From the NCBI GenBank assembly GCA_964405405.1, contig CAYONT010000002.1, forward strand, positions 62,001 to 126,000: a stretch of DNA of 64,000 nt, read 5' to 3'. The notes under the pieces were generated by a model. It did no database searches, was not told the DNA's origin, and saw only the letters and a list, made by a program, of their open reading frames with translations. Position numbers and translations under genes: made by a program. Below are positions 24,280 to 32,200 of the stretch, piece by piece; within the stretch, counting starts at the first letter, position 1; every line of letters starts with the position of its first letter. Source of the DNA: CAMCYM01 sp964405405. Its GTDB lineage: Bacteria > Bacteroidota > Bacteroidia > Flavobacteriales_D > Sanyastnellaceae.

Positions 24280-25208
24280 CCCCTACCCTTCAGTTTCCTG
24301 GACAGACCTCCGTTTACCATGGCAAAGTGCGTGACATGTATGGCATCGGCAAAGATTTGTTGGTGGCCGTGGTGTCCGATCGCATCTCTGCTTTCGACTT
24401 CATCTTGCCCCAACCAATTCCTTACAAGGGACAGGTTTTGAACCAATTGGCCTCCTATTACTTGGATGCTGTTGCCGATTTGTTGCCCACTTGGAAACTC
24501 GCCTGTCCACATCCCGCAGTCACCATTGGTCACCGTTGTGAACCCATCCGCATCGAAATGGTGATCCGAGGTTATCTGGCTGGACATGCGTGGCGCACCT
24601 ACCAGTCGGGAGAGCGGATGCTCTGTGGTGTCCGCATGCCTGACGAGATGCGGGAGAACGACCCATTCCCTGAGCCCATCATCACCCCTGCCACCAAGGC
24701 TGAGGCTGGGCACGACGAAGATGTTTCTCGGGAGGAAATCCTCACCCGGGGCATCGTAAATCCTGAACTCTACGAGTCGATGGAAGCTGCCACCCGGGCG
24801 CTTTACAAGCGGGGCACCGAATTGGCTGCGGCGCAGGGGTTGATTTTGGTGGACACCAAGTACGAGTTTGGTTTACACGGGAACCAACTGATGCTCATCG
24901 ATGAGCTGCATACACCTGACAGTTCCCGGTATTTCGAAGCCACAGGTTACGACGAGCGCCAAGCTGCCGGCTTGCCCCAGCAGCAATTGAGCAAGGAGTT
25001 TGTGCGAGAATGGCTCATGGCACAAGGATTTCGTGGGCTTGAAGGCCAAACCCCACCCCAACTCCCCTCCGACTTCGTATCCACCGTGAGCGAGCGGTAC
25101 ATCGCCCTCTACGAGCGCCTCACCGGGCGCTCCTTTGTTCCACAACCGGCAGAAAACCAAGTTGATGAAATCCAAGACGCCGTAGGCGCTTGGTTGGCAG
25201 CCCGATGA
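24276..25208 (+). CDS. purC: SAICAR synthetase (PurC)
   Basis: Phosphoribosylaminoimidazole-succinocarboxamide synthase of 310 residues, the eighth step of IMP synthesis, joining aspartate to CAIR with ATP. Recognisable are GKVRDMYGIG (ATP site), SDRISAFDFILP, IRIEMVIRGYLAGHAWRTY, ITPATKAEAGHDEDVS and VDTKYEFGLHGNQLMLIDELHTPDSSRY. The length suits the longer eukaryote/Bacteroidota type rather than the 240-residue E. coli type. It overlaps phoH and the following nucleotidyltransferase by ATGA at both ends, making a tightly coupled phoH-purC-cca operon. Confidence 0.97.
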   Translation: MTPTLQFPGQTSVYHGKVRDMYGIGKDLLVAVVSDRISAFDFILPQPIPYKGQVLNQLASYYLDAVADLLPTWKLACPHPAVTIGHRCEPIRIEMVIRGYLAGHAWRTYQSGERMLCGVRMPDEMRENDPFPEPIITPATKAEAGHDEDVSREEILTRGIVNPELYESMEAATRALYKRGTELAAAQGLILVDTKYEFGLHGNQLMLIDELHTPDSSRYFEATGYDERQAAGLPQQQLSKEFVREWLMAQGFRGLEGQTPPQLPSDFVSTVSERYIALYERLTGRSFVPQPAENQVDEIQDAVGAWLAAR

Positions 25209-26620
25209 ATTGTAAGGAAGACCTCAACCACCCTCTTTTCGAAGCCGTCTCCACTGCGGCATCGGGACTCGGCGGCCGGGCCTTTGCCATCGGCGGGTTC
25301 GTCCGTGACTTGTTGCTCGAGCGTCCTTGCAAGGACATCGACTTCGTCACGGAAGGGAGCGGAATCGAATTGGCGCGTGCCACAGCAGCCCGCTTGGGGG
25401 TGAAGCAGGTGAGTGTCTACAAAAATTTCGGAACGGCTGCTTTCCGATTCGGTGGCTACGAATTGGAATTTGTGGGCGCCCGCAAAGAGAGTTACGACCG
25501 AGGCAGCCGCAAACCGGTGGTGGAAAACGGGACGCTGGAGGATGACCAAAACCGGCGAGACTTCACCATCAATGCGTTGGCACTCTCCCTCAACGAACCA
25601 GACTTCGGCGACCTCGTGGATCCCTTCGGAGGCATTGCCGACTTGCACCGTGGCATTTTGCGGACCCCATTGGATCCGGACGTCACTTACTCCGACGACC
25701 CCTTGCGAATGTTGCGCGCCATTCGCTTTGCCACCCAGCTCAACTTTCGCATTGATGATGCGAGCTTTACCTCCATCCAACGGAACGCAAAGCGGCTGGA
25801 AATCATTTCCGCAGAGCGCATCCACGTAGAACTCAACAAAATCATCCTGGCCCCCAAGCCCTCTGTTGGTTTCAAGTTGTTGTTCGAATCGCGGCTCCTG
25901 CATGAATTCTTCCCCGAAATGGTGGCCCTGCAGGGCATCGAAGTTCGCCAAGGGATTGCGCACAAAGACAATTTCTACCACACGCTCGAAGTGCTCGACA
26001 ATGTGGCGGAGCATTCCGACGACCTCTGGCTCCGTTGGGCAGCCATCTTGCACGACATCGCCAAGCCTCCCACCAAGCGCTTCAGCGAGGAGCACGGTTG
26101 GACCTTCCATGGCCATGAAGACCGTGGAGCCCGCATGGTGCCCAAGCTGTTCAAACGGCTGAAGCTACCGATGGACGCCAAGATGAAATTCGTTCAGAAG
26201 TTGGTCCTCCTTCACTTGCGGCCCATCGCCCTCACCAAATCCGAAATCACAGACAGTGCCATCCGGCGCTTGCTGTTCGAAGCCGGTGATGACATCGATG
26301 CCTTGATGACCCTGTGTCGAGCCGACATCACTTCGAAAAATGAATCCCGCGTCAAGCGGTACCTCGCAAACTACGAGGTAGTACTGGAGAAACTCAGGGA
26401 AGTCGAGGCAAAAGACCACGTCAGGAACTTCCAACCTCCCATTTCGGGAGAAGAGATCATGGCTTTGTTTGGCATTCCTCCCAGCAAGCCCATTGGAGAA
26501 ATCAAAAACGCCATCAAAGAGGCCATCCTCGAGGGGGAGATTCCCAACCAGCGGGAAGCTGCGATGGAACTAACCCTGAAAATTGGTGCGGAGATGGGAC
26601 TCTATCCCGTGGCATCATGA
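25205..26620 (+). CDS. CCA tRNA nucleotidyltransferase / poly(A) polymerase family with HD domain
   Basis: A 471-residue class II nucleotidyltransferase. The head carries GFVRDLLLERPCKDIDFVTEG, with the GG/DxD-type catalytic acids, and DDQNRRDFTINALAL. The neck has DPLRMLRAIRFATQL. An HD phosphohydrolase-type domain follows (HKDNFYHTLEVLDN, then LHDIAKPPT, then FHGHEDRGA). Enzymes of this architecture add or repair the 3' CCA of tRNA, and the HD part may remove cyclic phosphates. Note that the tRNA in this window already encodes CCA. The start at 25205 overlaps purC by ATGA. It converges on glnS with a 6-base overlap. Confidence 0.9.
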   Translation: MNCKEDLNHPLFEAVSTAASGLGGRAFAIGGFVRDLLLERPCKDIDFVTEGSGIELARATAARLGVKQVSVYKNFGTAAFRFGGYELEFVGARKESYDRGSRKPVVENGTLEDDQNRRDFTINALALSLNEPDFGDLVDPFGGIADLHRGILRTPLDPDVTYSDDPLRMLRAIRFATQLNFRIDDASFTSIQRNAKRLEIISAERIHVELNKIILAPKPSVGFKLLFESRLLHEFFPEMVALQGIEVRQGIAHKDNFYHTLEVLDNVAEHSDDLWLRWAAILHDIAKPPTKRFSEEHGWTFHGHEDRGARMVPKLFKRLKLPMDAKMKFVQKLVLLHLRPIALTKSEITDSAIRRLLFEAGDDIDALMTLCRADITSKNESRVKRYLANYEVVLEKLREVEAKDHVRNFQPPISGEEIMALFGIPPSKPIGEIKNAIKEAILEGEIPNQREAAMELTLKIGAEMGLYPVAS

Positions 26621-28318
26621 TCCCCCTTGGGGTTTCCAACCGTCTTTCAAGGTGACCGCTCGATTGAATACCAAAGCATGGGCTTGGCTGTATTTGCTGT
26701 CCGCCGTGAAGTACCCCAGCCGGGTGAATTGATACGGAACGCCCGGTTCGGCCGAGGCCAATGCCGGTTCGACCTTGCAATGGGACAGGACTTCGAGACT
26801 ATCTGGGTTGATGTGGTTCATGAAATCCCCCGCTTCCGATCCATCCGGCTCGGGATGAATAAACAAGCGGTCGTATAGTCTCACTTCGGCGTCCACGGCG
26901 TGAGAAGCACTCACCCAATGCAAGGTGCCCTTTGCTTTCACCCCGCTGGTATCCTGGCCGCTGCGGCTATTGGGTACGCGTTCCACATGGACCTCAGTGA
27001 CTTCACCCATATCGTTCTTCACGTGCCCTGTATAACGGACGATGTAAGCCGATTTCAACCGAACCGTAGCCCCAGGAGCCAAACGAAACCATCCTTTGAC
27101 CGCTTCCTCTGCAAAGTCATCCTGCTCGATCCAAAGTTCCCTTCCGAAGGGAATCGAACGCACACCGGCCTCAGGCGATTCCGGATTGACCTCAAAGTCC
27201 AGCCACTCTATTTCGCCCGGGGCCACGTCCGTGACCACCAGTTTCAGGGGCCTGAGAACAACCATCGCCCGCTGGGCTACCCGGTTGAGGTGATCGCGCA
27301 GTGACCATTCCAGCAACCCCACGTCAATGACATTGTTCCTTTTTGCCACCCCAACCCGCTCGGCGAACGTTCGAATCGACTCTGGCGTGTACCCTCTTCG
27401 ACGCAAACCGCTGATGGTGGGCATCCGGGGGTCGTCCCATCCATCCACCACCCCCTCTTCCACCAAGCGGAGCAACTTCCGCTTGGACATGACGGTGTAG
27501 TTGAGATTCAATCGGGCAAATTCCGTTTGTTCACTCGGAAAAATCCCCAATTGCTCGATGAACCAATTGTAGAGCGGTCGGTGGTTTTCAAACTCCAAAG
27601 AGCACAAACTATGGGTAATGCCTTCAATAGAATCGGATTGACCATGCGCAAAGTCATACATGGGGTAGATCACCCAACGGTCACCGGTCCGGTGGTGGTG
27701 GGCGAACTTAATCCGGTAGATGATGGGGTCGCGCATGAGCATGTTGTCATGCCCCATGTCGATCTTGGCTCGCAAAACACGACTGCCCTCCGGAAAAGCA
27801 CCCGCCCGCATCGATTCAAACAATTCCCGGTTCTCTGCAGCCGTGCGGTTGCGGAAGGGACTGTCCGTCCCTGGAACACCTGGGGCGCCTTTCTGAGAAG
27901 CAATGGCTTCAGGGGTTTGGTCATCCACATAAGCCTTGCCCGCATCAATCAACTGCAGGGCATAGCCGTACAACGTTTCAAAATAGTCGCTGGTGTAGAA
28001 CTCCCCTCCTTTCCACTCAAAACCCAGCCAAGCAACGTCCCGGCGGATGGCATCGACATATTCCGTGCTCTCCTTTTCGGGGTTGGTATCATCGAACCGC
28101 AGGTTGGTGACCCCACCATATTTCTGTGCCAAACCGAAGCTCACGCAAATGGCCTTGGCATGTCCGATGTGCAAGTAACCATTGGGCTCCGGTGGAAACC
28201 GGGTGTGGATACGCCCCCCATGCTTGCCGGAGGCCAAATCCGCTTCGATCTTTTGCTCAATGAAATTCAGGGATCGCTTCCCCTCCTCACCACTCCCGCT
28301 CAAATCTTCTGCCTGCAT
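26615..28318 (-). CDS. glnS: Glutaminyl-tRNA synthetase (GlnRS)
   Basis: A class I aminoacyl-tRNA synthetase of 567 residues. The HIGH motif is in FPPEPNGYLHIGHAKA and the KMSKS equivalent is VMSKRKL. GlnRS-specific RFDDTNPEKE and YDFAHGQSDSIEGITHSLCSLEFENHRPLYNWF segments are present, and two anticodon-binding beta-barrels fill the C-terminal 220 residues. It charges tRNA-Gln directly, so the GatCAB route is not needed for glutamine. The gene has its own exact TAAATTTG -7 element 23 bases upstream and is divergent from tspO. Confidence 0.97.
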   Translation of the reverse strand: MQAEDLSGSGEEGKRSLNFIEQKIEADLASGKHGGRIHTRFPPEPNGYLHIGHAKAICVSFGLAQKYGGVTNLRFDDTNPEKESTEYVDAIRRDVAWLGFEWKGGEFYTSDYFETLYGYALQLIDAGKAYVDDQTPEAIASQKGAPGVPGTDSPFRNRTAAENRELFESMRAGAFPEGSRVLRAKIDMGHDNMLMRDPIIYRIKFAHHHRTGDRWVIYPMYDFAHGQSDSIEGITHSLCSLEFENHRPLYNWFIEQLGIFPSEQTEFARLNLNYTVMSKRKLLRLVEEGVVDGWDDPRMPTISGLRRRGYTPESIRTFAERVGVAKRNNVIDVGLLEWSLRDHLNRVAQRAMVVLRPLKLVVTDVAPGEIEWLDFEVNPESPEAGVRSIPFGRELWIEQDDFAEEAVKGWFRLAPGATVRLKSAYIVRYTGHVKNDMGEVTEVHVERVPNSRSGQDTSGVKAKGTLHWVSASHAVDAEVRLYDRLFIHPEPDGSEAGDFMNHINPDSLEVLSHCKVEPALASAEPGVPYQFTRLGYFTADSKYSQAHALVFNRAVTLKDGWKPQGGS

Positions 28319-28341
28319 CGTAATTTGCCCGTTGTATCGGT

Positions 28342-28349
28342 CAAATTTA
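28342..28349 (-). promoter_or_regulatory. -7 element TAAATTTG of glnS
   Basis: Exact TAnnTTTG on the minus strand, 23 bases before the glnS ATG, within the 43-base gap to tspO. Confidence 0.65.
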
Positions 28350-28361
28350 CATCAGTCCTCC

Positions 28362-28832
28362 ATGAACCCGACCCTCTTACGCCTGGTTGCCTTCCTGGTT
28401 CTCAATTTTGCGGCTTTGGCCATTGGAGGGCTGTTTACAGGCCCGGGAGTGGCTGATCCTGCGTATCAAGAGGCCACCCAAGCCCCTTGGACACCTCCTG
28501 GTTGGGTCTTCGGCACTGCCTGGACCTTGGTCATGCTCGCCTATGCATGGGGGTGTGCCGTGGGATTGGGACGGGTGTCGAGCAAGCGAAAATTTCTGAA
28601 TCTCTATGGGCTTCAATGGGGCCTCAACGTCTTATGGAACCCCCTTTTCTTCTACTGGGGACGAACGGGGTGGGCATGGGTAGAGATCTCTTTGCTTTTC
28701 GTCGTCGTGGCTTGGCAGTTTCTGTGGTTTCGAAAAGAGATGCGGAAAGCTGCGTGGGGGTTGGTGCCTTATCTCCTTTGGCTCTTGGTGGCCAACTCCC
28801 TCAACGGCGCGTTCTTCGTCCTCAATCCCTGA
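28362..28832 (+). CDS. tspO: TspO/MBR family tryptophan-rich sensory protein
   Basis: A 156-residue, five-helix membrane protein of the TspO/translocator family. It has the typical GPGVADPAYQEATQAPWTPPGWVFGTAWT stretch (family pattern WxPPxWxFxxxWT) and QWGLNVLWNPLFFYWGRTG, a tryptophan-rich loop. Bacterial homologues bind porphyrins and cholesterol-like ligands and affect tetrapyrrole and stress responses. No tetrapyrrole gene adjoins it. The ATG at 28362 fits homologues, which begin directly with the first helix. It is a single gene, converging on the downstream glycosyltransferase with an 11-base overlap. No clear -7 element was found. Confidence 0.92.
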   Translation: MNPTLLRLVAFLVLNFAALAIGGLFTGPGVADPAYQEATQAPWTPPGWVFGTAWTLVMLAYAWGCAVGLGRVSSKRKFLNLYGLQWGLNVLWNPLFFYWGRTGWAWVEISLLFVVVAWQFLWFRKEMRKAAWGLVPYLLWLLVANSLNGAFFVLNP

Positions 28833-29958
28833 ACCCCGCTTCTCGCAGCGCAGCGGCTATCTGCGGTTCATCAGCGCCCCAATGCAGGGATTCCGCCGCT
28901 CGGGCGCACGCTTGCTCCCAGTGGCTTCGAGGCTGCTGAAGCACCGCTTCGATCGCTGTTCGGATGGATTGGGGATCGTGCCCCGCTGCGATGACCCCCA
29001 CGTCCCAACCCTTGACGACCTTTTCAACCTCAGGCAAAGGACTGGCCACCACGGGAATGCCCGCATGGATGTAATCAAACAACTTGTTGGGCAAACTCAG
29101 GAGGTAATTGCCATGCACACCCTTGTCCAAAGAGAGCCCCACGTCTGCTGAAGCCGTGAACCTGCGGAGCACTTCGTAGGGCTGCTTGGACAAGCAAAAG
29201 AGGCTTTGGGCCAAATCTGCACCGGTTTGTTCTTGACGTGCCCATTCCCACTCTGGGCCGGCACCGATCAACACCAATCGGAAATGCGCTTGTCCCCGTG
29301 CCGCTTCCACCGCTTCGCGGATGCCCCGGTCGGTGTCCATGAAAGCACCTTGAAGCAACGCAATGGGCCGATCGGTTGGGATGCCGGCCTCGGAAAAGGC
29401 TTCACGGCCGTCGACCATTGCCCGTGGAGCGCGAACAGGCATGTTGCGCAACACGCGGGGCCGCCCACTTTTCGCATGGGGATAGCGTTCCTGAAGGCCT
29501 GCCGCGATGCTGTCATTCACCGTCAGAACTGCCCGAACCTTGGGGTGCAACCATCGTTCCACTGCTAGCCAAACGCTACGTTGGAATCGCCTATGCGTCA
29601 AGCCTGCTGCTTCGGTGAAGAATTCGTGGCTATCATAAACCAAAGGCACCCTCCGAATCCGGGAAACGAGATAGGCCGGAAGCAACGTGTCTAAGTCATT
29701 CGCCCAGATTCCATCCATCCTTCGGAACAGCAGGAAGCAGAAAAATCGAACCTGCAGCGCCGCATAAAACAGCCCCCCCCTGTGAAAAAAAAGGCGCAGC
29801 CGGGTGCCATGCACGCCCGGCGGAAGGGGTTCTGAGTGGGGCAACAGGCGACCCAACAAGAACGTCTCCCAACCCAACCGGTTCAAAGTCCCACAGGTTT
29901 TCCTCACCCGTTGGTCGTGAACCAAATCGTTCGAAACCAGAACAAAGATTCGGCCCAA
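28822..29958 (-). CDS. GT-B glycosyltransferase (GT4-like)
   Basis: A glycosyltransferase of about 378 residues. The N-terminal domain begins GRIFVLVSNDLVHDQRVRKTC; WANDLDTLLPAYLVSR and LVYDSHEFFTE are typical of this GT4 branch. The C-terminal donor domain carries ALLQGAFMDTDRGIREAVEAA and LSLPNKLFDYIHAGIPVVASPLPEVEKVV with the conserved glutamate. Start choice: an ATG at 30042 would overlap the exonuclease by 74 bases with unconvincing residues, whereas a TTG at 29958, 10 bases after the exonuclease stop, gives the homologous N-terminus. Donor and acceptor unknown. It is last in the E2-exonuclease-GT run. Confidence 0.82.
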   Translation of the reverse strand: MGRIFVLVSNDLVHDQRVRKTCGTLNRLGWETFLLGRLLPHSEPLPPGVHGTRLRLFFHRGGLFYAALQVRFFCFLLFRRMDGIWANDLDTLLPAYLVSRIRRVPLVYDSHEFFTEAAGLTHRRFQRSVWLAVERWLHPKVRAVLTVNDSIAAGLQERYPHAKSGRPRVLRNMPVRAPRAMVDGREAFSEAGIPTDRPIALLQGAFMDTDRGIREAVEAARGQAHFRLVLIGAGPEWEWARQEQTGADLAQSLFCLSKQPYEVLRRFTASADVGLSLDKGVHGNYLLSLPNKLFDYIHAGIPVVASPLPEVEKVVKGWDVGVIAAGHDPQSIRTAIEAVLQQPRSHWEQACARAAESLHWGADEPQIAAALREAGFRD

Positions 29959-29968
29959 GGTGATGCTC

Positions 29969-30814
29969 TTAAGACCGGTTCGGAGCCATTGACTCCCGGA
30001 CCAAACGCAAAACCCGCTTGGTATACTGGGGAAAGTCAGCATCCATCATCCAGCCGTAATACCCGGGATTCTCAAGCAATACATCTTTGACCCTGCGGCC
30101 CTTGTGCTGACCGAAGTGGAAAACGACCTCCTCTTCGTCATCGTAAATGAATCGCCCCGCCAAATCCGCAAAGCGATGCTGGCGGCAGAATTCCGAAAGA
30201 TCCTCCATGTTTTGGGGAAGCGGCCCCACCGTTACACCACGCGAGTCTAACACAGTATGGTCCCGGTAGCGATCCAACTGTGCCAACAAGATCTCCAATG
30301 TGGCCTCTGCATCGGGCATGGCCTCGTGTGCATCCTCCAAGGACTTGCCACAGTAGAACAAGTAACCTGCCCGCAGGGTCCTCTGCTCCATCTTGTGAAA
30401 GATGTTCTGAACGTCGATCAAGTTCCTTCCTTCGATGCCAAAGTCAATGCCCACACGGAGAAACTCCTCCGCCAACATGGGCACGTCAAATCGGTTGCTG
30501 TTGAATCCCCCCAAGTCGCAACCCTCGAGCAATCGAAACAGTCCCGGCGCAATTTTCCCGAAAGTATGCGCATCCTTTACATCTTCGTCCCAGATGCCAT
30601 GTACCTCACTCGCCGCCCGAGGAATGGGCATTTCCGGATTCACCAAAATTCGGCTCTCTCGACCGCGTTGCTCGGGTTTCCTGAGCACCGTGCCATCTGG
30701 ATGGATCTTGATTAAGGCAATTTCGACAATCCGATCCTTACCAATTTCCGTACCGGTGGTTTCCAGGTCAAAGATGACCAGGGGACGCTTGAGTCCCAAC
30801 GTTTTTAGGTCCAT
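29969..30814 (-). CDS. DEDDh 3'-5' exonuclease with C-terminal accessory domain
   Basis: A 281-residue DnaQ/RNase T-like exonuclease. Exo I is FDLETTG, Exo II GFNSNRFDVPMLAEEF, and Exo III contains DAHEAMPDAEATLEIL, giving the DEDDh set. The last 80 residues include FHFGQHKGRRVKDVLLENPGYYGWMM, an accessory module common in Bacteroidota exonucleases of this type and also in quorum-sensing-regulated factors. The enzyme probably acts on DNA ends in proofreading or repair, but it is not fused to a polymerase. It starts 2 bases after the E2 gene, so it is expressed with a metabolic gene of no obvious connection. Confidence 0.9.
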   Translation of the reverse strand: MDLKTLGLKRPLVIFDLETTGTEIGKDRIVEIALIKIHPDGTVLRKPEQRGRESRILVNPEMPIPRAASEVHGIWDEDVKDAHTFGKIAPGLFRLLEGCDLGGFNSNRFDVPMLAEEFLRVGIDFGIEGRNLIDVQNIFHKMEQRTLRAGYLFYCGKSLEDAHEAMPDAEATLEILLAQLDRYRDHTVLDSRGVTVGPLPQNMEDLSEFCRQHRFADLAGRFIYDDEEEVVFHFGQHKGRRVKDVLLENPGYYGWMMDADFPQYTKRVLRLVRESMAPNRS

Positions 30815-30816
30815 GC

Positions 30817-32196
30817 TTAGACGATGGGGCGCTGTGGATCAAAGGCCTCGAGGTAGTCTGCCACCCTGCGGACAAAGCTGCCCCCCAACATACCATCGAC
30901 CACCCGGTGGTCGTAACTGTGCGACAGGAACATCATGTGGCGGATGGCGATGACATCTCCGTGGGGCGTCTCGAGAACCGCAGGCCGCTTGCGGATGGCA
31001 CCCAATGCGAGAATGCCCACTTGGGGTTGGTTGATGATGGGCGTTCCAAAAACATTCCCAAACGTCCCCACATTGGACAAGGTATAAGTCCCGCCTGCCA
31101 CATCGTCCGGGGTCAGTTTGTTCGCCCGTGCCCGCGCCGAAAGATCATTCACTGCGTGGGCCAAACCGACCAAATTCAACTGATCGGCATCGCGGATCAC
31201 CGGCACAATCAGGTTTCCGGAGGGCAGTGCTGTGGCCATCCCGAGGTGGATTCGTTTGCGGAGGATGATCCGGTCCCCATCCACACTGGCATTCACACCG
31301 GGAAAATCCCGAATGGCGCGCACAATGGCCTCTGCAAACAACGGGGTAACCGTCAACTTCTCCCCGTGCTGTTTTTCGAACGCAGCCTTGTTCTTGTCAC
31401 GCCACTGCACGAGGTGCGTCACATCCGCCTCTACGAAAGAGGTGACGTGCGGACTTGTGGACACCGATCGGACCATATGATCCGCAATCAACTTGCGCAT
31501 GCGGTCCATTTCGATGATCTCATCCTCAGCCCCGATGGAAACCCCGGCAACGGGTTTTGCGGGTGCGGGCGAAGCAGGCTTGACCACCACCGGTGACGAA
31601 ACCGGCGTGGTCGGAGACGGAGCAATGGGCGAAACCCCAGCCGCTGGGGTAGCCTGACCGGAACGTTGTGCGAGGTAGCCCATCAGGTCCTTCTTGGTGA
31701 GCCGCCCTTCTGCTCCTGTGCCCGGAATGCCGTCCAGTTCCGATGTGGAAATGCCTTCGGTTTGGGCAATGCTGCGCACCAATGGGGAATAAAAGCGCCC
31801 ATCTGCTCCCAACCGACCCGGGAGTGCGCCAGGTTCGGATGTGGCGGAAAGAGCCGCAGTCACCAGCGCCTCGGCAGCTGCTGCAGCGGGGGCCGCAGAA
31901 GGAGCCGCAGCAGTGGCTGCTGCTGCAGGAGCAACGGGTTCGGATGAAGCCCCGGCACCGACTTGGAACCGCGCGATGGGTGCACCGACCTGAACCACCT
32001 CCCCCTCCTGGACCAACCACTCCAACAACACCCCATCCTCAGGGGCTGGAACCTCGCTGTCCACCTTGTCCGTGGCGATTTCGACCATCGGCTCATCGGC
32101 CGCTACGGATTGCCCGGGTTGAACGACCCACTTGGTGATCGTTGCCTCCGCCACACTTTCCCCCATCTTGGGGAGCAGGATTTCGATGGTAGCCAT
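30817..32196 (-). CDS. 2-oxoacid dehydrogenase E2 (dihydrolipoamide acyltransferase)
   Basis: A 459-residue E2 core enzyme. An N-terminal lipoyl domain (lysine in EIATDKVDSEV, about residue 44) is followed by an Ala/Pro-rich hinge. Next come a peripheral-subunit-binding domain (YSPLVRSIAQTEGIS ... GTGAEGRLTKKDL), a second Pro-rich linker, and the catalytic domain with active-site HSYDHRVVDGM near the C-terminus. The LPKMGESVAEATI start is most like branched-chain 2-oxoacid dehydrogenase E2 (bkdB) in this phylum; pyruvate or 2-oxoglutarate complexes are alternatives. E1 and E3 are not in the window. Its TAATTTTG promoter lies inside the 3' end of the upstream glycosyltransferase gene. Confidence 0.92.
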   Translation of the reverse strand: MATIEILLPKMGESVAEATITKWVVQPGQSVAADEPMVEIATDKVDSEVPAPEDGVLLEWLVQEGEVVQVGAPIARFQVGAGASSEPVAPAAAATAAAPSAAPAAAAAEALVTAALSATSEPGALPGRLGADGRFYSPLVRSIAQTEGISTSELDGIPGTGAEGRLTKKDLMGYLAQRSGQATPAAGVSPIAPSPTTPVSSPVVVKPASPAPAKPVAGVSIGAEDEIIEMDRMRKLIADHMVRSVSTSPHVTSFVEADVTHLVQWRDKNKAAFEKQHGEKLTVTPLFAEAIVRAIRDFPGVNASVDGDRIILRKRIHLGMATALPSGNLIVPVIRDADQLNLVGLAHAVNDLSARARANKLTPDDVAGGTYTLSNVGTFGNVFGTPIINQPQVGILALGAIRKRPAVLETPHGDVIAIRHMMFLSHSYDHRVVDGMLGGSFVRRVADYLEAFDPQRPIV

Positions 32197-32200
32197 GATT